NCBI GenBank assembly: GCA_002396885.1 | Contig: DGXY01000048.1 | Coordinates: forward strand, 13,743-35,615 | Source: Akkermansiaceae bacterium UBA5020 | Lineage (GTDB): Bacteria > Verrucomicrobiota > Verrucomicrobiia > Verrucomicrobiales > DEV007 | DNA length: 21,873 bases | Direction: 5' to 3' | In this document: in pieces, positions 17,201 to 21,873 of the stretch | How the letters are laid out: every line of letters starts with the position of its first letter | Position numbering within the stretch: position 1 is the stretch's first letter | The notes under the pieces: model-generated | Database searches by the model: none | Told to the model about the DNA's origin: nothing | The model's input: the letters and a program-made list of their open reading frames with translations, nothing else | Translations under genes and position numbers: made by a program

Positions 17201-19899
17201 TTGGGGGTGGTCAAGCGACGGGCCAGCGTAACCGGGGGATTCTTTTTACCGGCGGTCTCATTCAAGCCGGTAGCAACGCCTCCGCCCTCCTCTATGGTGA
17301 GGGTGGCGCGGGAACGAACCAAAACGATGGCATCCAGATGGACGCCGGAGCCCGGGTCCAAGCCTTGAACGGTGGGATCACCCTCGACGGAGATGCGGGT
17401 GATACCCTCGGCATCGGCGTGATGCTGGGAAACAACTCCGGCGGTCTCACCATCACCGGCTCGGGTAGCGTCGAGGTCTTGGGCAAGGGCTCCAACGCCG
17501 ACGGGATCGTCCTTGGAAACCGGAACTCCTCCATCGGAGGCACCGATGCCGCTTCTGTCGGGCTCTTTGCCCGCCAAAGCAATCTGAGGCTCCAGCGTTC
17601 TTTGATCGCGTCCGGCAATGTCTTCCTCGAAGTCGACGGCGGCGACTTGTTTTCCGAAGAGGACGTCACTTCCCGGAACGGCTCCGTCCAGTTTAAAGGC
17701 GACAATATCACCATCGATGCCCCCGTCACGGCCTCTTCCGGCGACATCATCCTGACCTTCGGTGACCACCGCGAGGACTTCAAGGGCGAATCGGAATTCC
17801 CGCAGGCTGGCGATTCTCCGTTCAACGGAACCGCCGCGGTCAACGATATCCTGAGTGCGGACGGCGTCATTTCCTACATCGGCGGAGAGGGAGCAGGCGA
17901 CCTCCTCACCTTCGGGGGATACACCGCCTCGGAGATCACGCTGCGGCATGAGGACCTCCTCGGTGTGGAGCGGGTTACCGGCACCGGATCCGCGGAGGAT
18001 CGGGTCGTAGGCCCGCGCCTCCCCTCAACCTACGAATTCACCGGGCCCAACGCTTTCAATGTCGGAGGAGTTGCCTATTCCGCTTTCGAAAACGTGGCGG
18101 GAGGGATCGGGAACAACACGTTTTCCTTCACTGGAAGCGCCACCCTGACGGGCAGCCTCGACGGCGGTTCCGGGAGCAATACTCTCGACTACTCGACCTA
18201 CGCCACCGGGGTGCTCATCGATCTGTCCGCCGGATCGGCGACGGGGATCGTCGGTGGCTTCGAAAACATCGCCTCCTTCATCGGCTCCAGGAACAGCGAC
18301 ACGCTCACCGGTCCGGGCTCGGCCTCGATCTATGAGTTCACCGGATCTGATGCCATGCGGGTGGGTTCCGTGTCGGTGAGCGGTTTCGAAAACCTTATTG
18401 CGGGGCCCCTTGGAGACACCTTCGTCTTTCTTCCCGGGGGAAGCATCAGTGGAACGATCGATGGTGGCGTCTCCCCCACCCCGGTCGTGAATCACCTCGA
18501 TTATTCGCTCTATGGCGCTCCCGTCTTCGTCAATCTGGGCGGCGTTAGCCTCGCCGGAGCCACCGGGATCGCCGGCGGTTTCTCCAATCTCAATCAATTC
18601 ACCGGTTCCGCCCTCCTGACCGACCAGTTCTTCGGTTCGAATCTTGCGACCTCCTACCAAATCACCGGTCCATTTGGGTTTTCCACGAGCCTGTTTACCG
18701 CGACCGGTTTTGAGAACCTGACCGGCGGTCCCTCGTCGGATACCTTCGTGCCCGGACCCGGCGTCTCCTTCATTGGACGTGTTTCCGGCGGCAGCGGCGC
18801 GGGAACGGACACCCTGGACTACTCCCTCTTCGGGCGCGCCGTCACGGTCAACATCGGGCCCAATACCGCGACCGGTTTTGCGGGTGGGTTCACTGACCTC
18901 GAGCGCATCATCGGGTCCCCCGGCAATGACCGCTTCAACTTCCTCAATCAGGCGACCATTCAATTTGTCGACGGCGGCGGCGGGAACGACCTTCTTGAGA
19001 TCAACGACTCAAATCTCCGCGGCGACAACACCTACGACTTTTCCGCAAACAGCGTCTCCCGGAATCCCCTCTACACCTTCAACAATTTCGAGACCCTCCG
19101 TCTTTTCCTCGGTCCCGGCACCAACACCGTCAACAGCGGCTTTTTCCCGTATGCGCAGTTCATTCAAGGAGGCAGTGGATTCGACACGTTGAATCTTCCC
19201 GGCGTGACCTCGCTGAACGAAGGAAATCCCATTCGGAATGTCTATCACTTCGGCATCGACGGCCCTCGCCCCGAGGGATCCGACACCGGGGGACTCCTTC
19301 AACTTGAGATCAATCAGCAGAACTCGGACAAGCCGAACACCGAGCAGGGATTCAACACCGAGAACCGCTTCTCCATCGTCGATCCCGGGACGCTCTCGCA
19401 GCAGATCGGCGCCCTCTCGGGGGCCTTCGCCGCGGCGATCACCGCGCAAGCTTCGCTGATTGTCGTCGATGGCAATCCCTACTTGGTGTTCCGTCCCTTC
19501 TCTCTTGATGGCAGCGGCATTTCCCCATCGAATCTCGCCATCGACGCCCTCAACGAGAGCCTCGGCGTGGACGCCAATCTCGAACTCGCAACCTCGATCG
19601 GTTACACCGGTCCCGTCTTGCTCTTCAATCCCGACGGTGCCCATGGGATCGATCTTTCGGGCGACCCGATCGATCCCGTCCTGCTCACCATCCTTCAGGA
19701 AAGTCTTGCCATCGCCGCCGCGGCCGAACTCTCGGCGGCCCTCGGATTGAATCTCGTCGTCTCCGTCACCGCGACCGACGGCATTATTCCAACCTCGCTC
19801 GACAACGCCGTTCCCGGCCAACCCGTGATTCTCCTCCTCACCGAACAGTTGGGCGATCCCGCCTTCAACGAACTCAATGGAGCCCTCGGGGCCGATTGA
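11287..19899 (+). CDS. Giant TpsA-type exoprotein (filamentous-haemagglutinin-like)
   Basis: The predicted protein has 2870 residues: a signal peptide (about 1-30, ending AAFA), then a TPS secretion domain (about 35-290) with VINWESFSIG (61-70), NPNG (112-115) and IDVGGFVAST, the signature recognised by TpsB partners. Residues about 300-2240 are Gly/Ser/Thr-rich beta-helix repeats, including GTLLYDPINIAI and a duplicated module series described separately. Residues about 2245-2640 hold four tandem repeats of about 100-125 residues ending in RTX-like GGxGND/GGSGFD stretches, followed by a distinct C-terminal domain (about 2640-2870). The only cysteine is Cys11 inside the signal peptide, as expected for a large secreted adhesin. 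The function is probably surface display, adhesion or aggregation; contact-dependent toxin activity is not supported, because no toxin domain or immunity gene is visible. Confidence 0.88.
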   Translation: MRRGHSVPLPCRILAGILVVSLSLPPAAFANPQGGQNTKGQVRIESAPGRLLIHQESQRAVINWESFSIGRGEVTRFFQPNADAAALNRVRGAAASQIEGMLRANGKVYLINPNGILVGPSGSIDVGGFVASTLETSDDAFLGDGDLRFAGNSDAAIINLGSISALDGDVVLMAGSVLNEGLIRAPRGTAALAAGNDILLTESGEERVFVRGSGGAKKAAGVTNTGEIEANIAELKAHGGNLYGMALNNEGRVAATGVTRSGGQIFLSAGGGKVRSTGTLKAKRSDGTGGTVKVDSGTNGTTEIAGRIDASGENGAGGEITILGQTIEVIDGALILNDGETMGGTTRIGGGRRGEDPAFANAETVTVGGNVAISANANGSGDGGEVILFSNGSLVFNGHISAHAGARGGDGGFVELSGKRSVTLPSLTGHLDLSAPKGNSGTLLYDPINIAILAGNSEGDLSGSPVSENTLYAGDIADFLNSVGSLVVTTDDLGGESLGDITMQGTANITWNSVNHLTLLADHDFIMDPGAVISSLGSGSFSVTAARSIVVGSGASISTTEGDLDLSANQRLNPTGGNFTGVSVEGGTIQTLGGGILNVAGRGGDFGESNVGVRVADGGRIIGGTSAVQLVTGNGGLSDESGNIGVEVTGVGSGISTNGGNLLVKGSGGGIGPISGSNSGVVIALGASITSGSGGGTTIEGTGGGGEGPNNKGIWVSSQSGPGAGSIISGSDFLELVGIGGGSEGSTDNHGIEITGIDTLVSTTGARITLTATGGANTATALTLSGKIFSGNEGIQLIADGAEFLSGAIINSGSGVTMIRPLSDDHAIDLGSSDVAGPSLALTDAELSRIIAGTLQIGNAQSGTITVSGSISQGNNLFLITGAEVTVNHSITMEPNKNLTTDALGSITLATSNAHLSTSGTGAISLTTARDLSLAESSSITTAAGDLTLSANAAGTTRGQFEGVSIGNGASVNSGTGTISITGRGGDGNEAGNHGIRLDSTSTIASLGGHLFLTGQAGGNVGANPAQGGIIVRGNLTTTGSGNITLHGTGGNATSGNFGVHLFDEVLVSTVGGNLSVTGVAGAGANSPGIQIDDFGGTPTVITSTSGAISLSGNGTTDTSAGIFVLGSGTSIGGGTGNVELTATGDISLTANATIGAIGNGAVSLTSTRSISLGSGTRVTAVDGNLTLEANHQLVPDGGDFIGVLVDSAIIESTGTGLVTVRGKGGNEILPSVNVDYQIGVAVRNGGRIIGGTTGTVLVEGTGRQIPNLLSDYNYGVQVSDFGSMISSNGASISVTGLGGRGLNGNYGVIVENDGQITSGGSGNVNEGGNNGGNNGFSIFNNGDPSSEGNVTVRGTGGSEGSASHGVRLQNRGAITHSGSGLLSVEGVAGAVGSFGISLEGARNGGASLRSTGSGNIAISTDSLEMASSTGVIEAGANTVSIRQGTNGHLITLGGADSQTRLGLSDEELDLITAGLLEIGDSNSGEVSVSAAITHRNHLTLSSGAGVDIFNAITMAIDKNLAIHTLDGSDGTLSLDTADAALSASGSGNITLTSPRDIRLSAGSSVSTENGNVHFSANRGPIATAGSFTGILIDNALVSTSGTGTITLAGRGGNDSSGQHGIHLRNNASLSTVGRDLTLSGIAGDPLSSGIQIDEATLRAGGGTVRLSGTGSGAGTAIRSPYSTASIGDALDTVILRSFSGEVASQGRVFASLLQLQDYSGVESVNFSLSSSYNDVDQLNTYSNGEGGHVGSVFFRDVDGFRVTELLGASGISATGEVQLKGNQDSSEAVVIDRSVRSTGGLVSVEGRDIVVDASDVTTSGSGSLTLTAGRAILVQGDSRLSVTDGQLALSANQNEDRTPGGFTGITVLNSRLESLGSGGISLRGSGGGALIGEEGPNAPAFSYPGFTNPSSNGLRLAGGTVISSSGTASNAFGIELFGTGGLGDSDSVGIILEGTDTTITSSLSSIRLDGFGGGQATGQRNRGILFTGGLIQAGSNASALLYGEGGAGTNQNDGIQMDAGARVQALNGGITLDGDAGDTLGIGVMLGNNSGGLTITGSGSVEVLGKGSNADGIVLGNRNSSIGGTDAASVGLFARQSNLRLQRSLIASGNVFLEVDGGDLFSEEDVTSRNGSVQFKGDNITIDAPVTASSGDIILTFGDHREDFKGESEFPQAGDSPFNGTAAVNDILSADGVISYIGGEGAGDLLTFGGYTASEITLRHEDLLGVERVTGTGSAEDRVVGPRLPSTYEFTGPNAFNVGGVAYSAFENVAGGIGNNTFSFTGSATLTGSLDGGSGSNTLDYSTYATGVLIDLSAGSATGIVGGFENIASFIGSRNSDTLTGPGSASIYEFTGSDAMRVGSVSVSGFENLIAGPLGDTFVFLPGGSISGTIDGGVSPTPVVNHLDYSLYGAPVFVNLGGVSLAGATGIAGGFSNLNQFTGSALLTDQFFGSNLATSYQITGPFGFSTSLFTATGFENLTGGPSSDTFVPGPGVSFIGRVSGGSGAGTDTLDYSLFGRAVTVNIGPNTATGFAGGFTDLERIIGSPGNDRFNFLNQATIQFVDGGGGNDLLEINDSNLRGDNTYDFSANSVSRNPLYTFNNFETLRLFLGPGTNTVNSGFFPYAQFIQGGSGFDTLNLPGVTSLNEGNPIRNVYHFGIDGPRPEGSDTGGLLQLEINQQNSDKPNTEQGFNTENRFSIVDPGTLSQQIGALSGAFAAAITAQASLIVVDGNPYLVFRPFSLDGSGISPSNLAIDALNESLGVDANLELATSIGYTGPVLLFNPDGAHGIDLSGDPIDPVLLTILQESLAIAAAAELSAALGLNLVVSVTATDGIIPTSLDNAVPGQPVILLLTEQLGDPAFNELNGALGAD
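12910..16900 (+). repeat. Higher-order repeats inside tpsA
   Basis: Five copies of a module of the form LTxxRxIxLxxxSxIST-x-G-DLxLSAN...GxFTGVxV have their Arg codon at 12925, 14074, 14791, 15952 and 16777. Spacings alternate 1149, 717, 1161 and 825 bp. A second module (LTDAELSRIIAGTLQIG and LSDEELDLITAGLLEIG) occurs at 13810 and 15676, and GGRIIGGT occurs at 13144 (Arg codon) and 15028. All markers repeat at about 1.87-1.88 kb, so the region reads as an A-B-A-B-A series of duplicated units. Confidence 0.7.
18025..19200 (+). repeat. Tandem FENL/LDYS repeats near the tpsA C-terminus
   Basis: Copies start at the Tyr codons 18031 (TYEFTG), 18331 (IYEFTG), 18655 (SYQITG) and, degenerate, 19033 (TYDFSA); spacings 300, 324 and 378 bp. 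The first three contain in order a GFENLxGG-like motif, DTF, an LDYSxYG-like motif and ATGxxGGF. The fourth is shorter and ends with GGGGNDLLEIN and QGGSGFDTLNL, which resemble calcium-binding RTX repeats. Confidence 0.65.
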
Positions 19900-19918
19900 T
19901 CCGACCGAACCTTTCCCG

Positions 19919-21697
19919 ATGTTCCCCGCGCACTCCAAGATACTTCTGACCGCCTTATTGGCAGGATGCCTCCTCGCGTGGATTCCCTCGGCGCCGGGGC
20001 AAAGCCGGGTGCCTGACAAAGCCAGAAAGGCAAGAGCCGAGATCCTCCCCGAAGCACCTCTCCCCGCCAGTCCGAAGGAGGAGGACGCTTCCTCCGACGC
20101 TCCCGCTCCCGATGCGACTCCGCTCGGCGTCGATCTCCACGCGATCAGACTCATTCCCCATCAGGACCAGGCCGACTCCGCCTCTGCTCCGGGCGAGGAA
20201 CCCATCGTGATCGAAGCGGGCATCCTCGCTCCCGCCGGGCTCGACGGAGAGCTCCGGCCTTTTCTTGAAAAGCCCATTTCGATGGCCCTCCTCGCCGAAC
20301 TCGCCAAGGCCATCATCCACGCCTGGCGCGACGAGGATTTCCCCATCGTTGATGTCTACTTTCCCGAGCAAAACATCACCGGCGGCAGGGTTCAGGTGGT
20401 CGTGCGCGAAGCGCTCCTCGGCAAAGTGGTGATCAACGATGTCGTCCACAGCGCCCCTGCCTACCTCGAGGGAGCCATCCGGCTCGCTCCCGGTGATCGG
20501 ATCGATCGGCGCCTCCTCGAGGCTGATCTCGATTGGCTCAACCGCAATCCCATCCGCCAGGTGAATCTGATTTACGACAAGGGAGAGAGCGACGGCACCT
20601 CCGACATCACCCTCGACACGATCGAGAAGGATCCCCTGACCGGCTATGTCGGGATCGCGAACACGGGAGTCTCTTCGACTGGGGAAAACGAATGGTCGGC
20701 GGGATTCAACTGGGCCAATCCCCTCCGCACCGAACAGTCGATCGGCTATCACTACGGGGCCGACCTCGAGTTTGAAACCCTCGACTCGCACACCGTTTTT
20801 TATCGGGGATTTCTCCCATGGCGGCACGAGCTCCGCTTCCTCGGTGCCGCCGTTTTCTCCGAAGTGCCGGGTGATCCCACCGATCCCGTGCCGGTCGACC
20901 TCGGCGGTGAGAACCTTCAGGCGAGCCTCGACTACGTCATTCCTCTCCCACGACCCCGTGCCATGCGCGGGCTGCGGCAGGAGTTTGTCGCCGGCCTCGA
21001 CTGGAAAAGCACCAACACCGACCTCATTTTCGGGGGGCTGAGTGCCCTCGCCTCGACGGCCGAAGTCTTTCAGCTCCGCCTCACCTACGAAGCGGTCTGG
21101 CGCGATGACCTCGGTTACAATCTCATCTCGCTCGGCTCGGTCTTGTCACCGGGGAACGTCCTCAATCACAACGATGACCTGAGCTTCGACGAACTCCGGG
21201 AAGGGGCGACCTCGGATTATGGCTACAGCTTCCTCGAGATCGAGCGCGGTATCGACCTGCCCGCTGATTTCACTCTCGTGATGCGCGGACGCGGCCAGGT
21301 CACCTCTGACCGCCTTCTCTCGACCGAGCAGCTCCTCGCCGGGGGTTACCTCACCGTGCGTGGCTTCGACGAGAACCTCGTGCGGGGTGATTCCGGCGGT
21401 ATCGTGAACCTGGAGATCCAATCGCCCGCCTTTTCCCTCGCCCACCACTTCGGCAGCGAGGCGAAGGACGAGTGGAAAGGACTCGTCTTCTACGACGGAG
21501 CCTTCCTCGACAATTCCGACCCGATCGCCGGCGAAGTCTCGCCCGCGCTCCAGAGCGCCGGTCTTGGTTTTACGTGCAAGGTGGGCGAGACGGCCCATCT
21601 CCGTGCCGCCTACGGCTGGGCCCTCGACACCCATGGCGTGATCGGTGGTGAACTGCCGGACGGCCGACTCCATTTCGGACTGACGATGCGTTATTGA
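19919..21697 (+). CDS. TpsB outer-membrane transporter (ShlB/FhaC/HecB family)
   Basis: The predicted protein has 592 residues. I chose ATG 19919, 19 bp after the tpsA stop, because it starts a hydrophobic signal peptide (about 1-28, cut near PGQ); an in-frame ATG at 19877 would overlap tpsA by 23 bp and spoil the signal. Residues 30-95 are a Pro/Glu/Ala-rich linker. One or two POTRA domains follow (about 95-240), with FPIVDVYFPEQNITGGRVQV (141-160). Residues 240-592 are a 16-strand-type beta-barrel with the family motif VRGF (480-483) inside GGYLTVRGFDENLVRGDSGG and a terminal Tyr (LHFGLTMRY), matching an outer-membrane insertion signal. It should translocate the upstream TpsA by recognising its TPS domain. 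The signal sequence also contains LLAGC (13-17), a lipobox, but the hydrophobic run after the Cys makes ordinary cleavage more likely. Confidence 0.88.
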   Translation: MFPAHSKILLTALLAGCLLAWIPSAPGQSRVPDKARKARAEILPEAPLPASPKEEDASSDAPAPDATPLGVDLHAIRLIPHQDQADSASAPGEEPIVIEAGILAPAGLDGELRPFLEKPISMALLAELAKAIIHAWRDEDFPIVDVYFPEQNITGGRVQVVVREALLGKVVINDVVHSAPAYLEGAIRLAPGDRIDRRLLEADLDWLNRNPIRQVNLIYDKGESDGTSDITLDTIEKDPLTGYVGIANTGVSSTGENEWSAGFNWANPLRTEQSIGYHYGADLEFETLDSHTVFYRGFLPWRHELRFLGAAVFSEVPGDPTDPVPVDLGGENLQASLDYVIPLPRPRAMRGLRQEFVAGLDWKSTNTDLIFGGLSALASTAEVFQLRLTYEAVWRDDLGYNLISLGSVLSPGNVLNHNDDLSFDELREGATSDYGYSFLEIERGIDLPADFTLVMRGRGQVTSDRLLSTEQLLAGGYLTVRGFDENLVRGDSGGIVNLEIQSPAFSLAHHFGSEAKDEWKGLVFYDGAFLDNSDPIAGEVSPALQSAGLGFTCKVGETAHLRAAYGWALDTHGVIGGELPDGRLHFGLTMRY

Positions 21698-21735
21698 GCA
21701 CGAGGGTGGCCAAGGTCTTCTTTTTCCTTGCGAAA

Positions 21736-21776
21736 GCGGGAGATGCCGCCATCTTTGCCTCCCGCGGAATTTCCGC
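21736..21776. other. Inverted repeats between tpsB and tRNA-Ser
   Basis: GCGGGAG (21736-21742) pairs with CTCCCGC (21759-21765) around a 16-nt loop that contains GATG/CATC. Overlapping it is a near-perfect palindrome, GCGGAA-T-TTCCGC (21764-21776). No U-tract follows on the + strand, so this is not a classical terminator. It could serve as a rho-independent-like stop for tpsB or as an upstream site for the tRNA gene. I find no convincing promoter for the tRNA in the 84-bp gap. Confidence 0.3.
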
Positions 21777-21781
21777 TAAAA

Positions 21782-21871
21782 GGACAGGTGTCTGAGTGGT
21801 CGAAGGAGCTCGCTTGGAAAGCGTGTGTAGGGGTAACTCTACCGTGGGTTCGAATCCCACCCTGTCCGCCA
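21782..21871 (+). tRNA. tRNA-Ser (anticodon GGA), CCA encoded
   Basis: The acceptor stem is GGACAGG (21782-21788) with CCTGTCC (21861-21867), discriminator G21868 and an encoded CCA (21869-21871). The anticodon loop is TTGGAAA (21814-21820), with anticodon GGA at 21816-21818, reading UCC and UCU. A long variable arm (GTAGGGGTAACTCTAC) and the T-arm GTGGGTTCGAATCCCAC confirm a type II serine tRNA. The anticodon stem CTCGC/GCGTG has one U-U mismatch at its second pair. Confidence 0.95.
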
Positions 21872-21873
21872 TT

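Noticed and set aside
12910..19200. Repeats in tpsA considered as a CRISPR array or satellite DNA
   Set aside because: Repeats are long, degenerate, all in one open frame and conserved at the protein level; no short identical repeats with unique spacers exist.
11287..21697. Contact-dependent inhibition (CdiB/CdiA) system
   Set aside because: No toxin motif is seen at the TpsA C-terminus and no small immunity gene follows; tpsB is downstream of tpsA and followed only by a tRNA.
21698..21871. tRNA-Ser as an integration site of a mobile element
   Set aside because: No integrase, direct repeat of the tRNA 3' end or phage gene is visible in the window; the sequence stops right after the tRNA, so it cannot be tested further here.
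21570..21872. Minus-strand ORF beginning ADRVGFEPT
   Set aside because: This is the well-known false translation of the reverse strand of a tRNA-Ser gene, running on into the antisense of tpsB.

Overview
The window is a GC-rich bacterial chromosome segment of about 22 kb. The gene set best fits the Verrucomicrobiota (PVC group). The clues are a secreted hydrolase with an SHD1-like N-terminal domain, a PL10-type pectate lyase, an NHL propeller lipoprotein-like secreted protein, a Gram-negative two-partner secretion locus with an outer-membrane TpsB, and no recognisable Shine-Dalgarno sequence before any gene. The phylum assignment is inference; there is no rRNA here. The first 18 bases are a pure G run, probably a read or contig-edge artefact.

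Layout. Positions 19-538 hold no convincing gene. They contain inverted repeats, a terminator-like hairpin (158-181) and a regularly spaced repeat array (416-451). Next comes a two-gene + strand operon, a secreted esterase (539-1483) overlapping by ATGA a secreted pectate-lyase-like protein (1480-2916). It ends 2 bp from a convergent secreted six-NHL-repeat protein (2919-4403, minus). Divergent from that is an ABC-F ATPase of Uup type (4475-6382), which converges on a two-gene minus-strand unit. That unit, in transcription order, is a CHASE2-transmembrane-class III adenylate cyclase (10573-8363) followed by a glutaminase fused to STAS and cyclic-nucleotide-binding domains (8236-6407).

Divergent from the cyclase, across a 166-bp intergenic region, is a + strand operon: a small exported FecR-domain protein (10740-11264), a 2870-residue repeat-rich TpsA exoprotein (11287-19899) and its TpsB outer-membrane transporter (19919-21697). 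A tRNA-Ser(GGA) gene with encoded CCA closes the window.

How the genes may work together. The esterase and lyase look like a small plant- or algal-polysaccharide degradation operon. TpsB should export TpsA to the surface, and the FecR-domain protein is the first gene of the same operon. The most interesting arrangement is the cyclase next to it. It has all the catalytic residues needed to make cAMP from ATP, and the next gene is a glutaminase carrying a cyclic-nucleotide-binding domain with the conserved Glu and Arg. This suggests a self-contained envelope-sensing to cAMP to glutamine-hydrolysis module, placed back to back with a large surface-protein locus. The domain calls rest on visible motifs; the coupling is inference.
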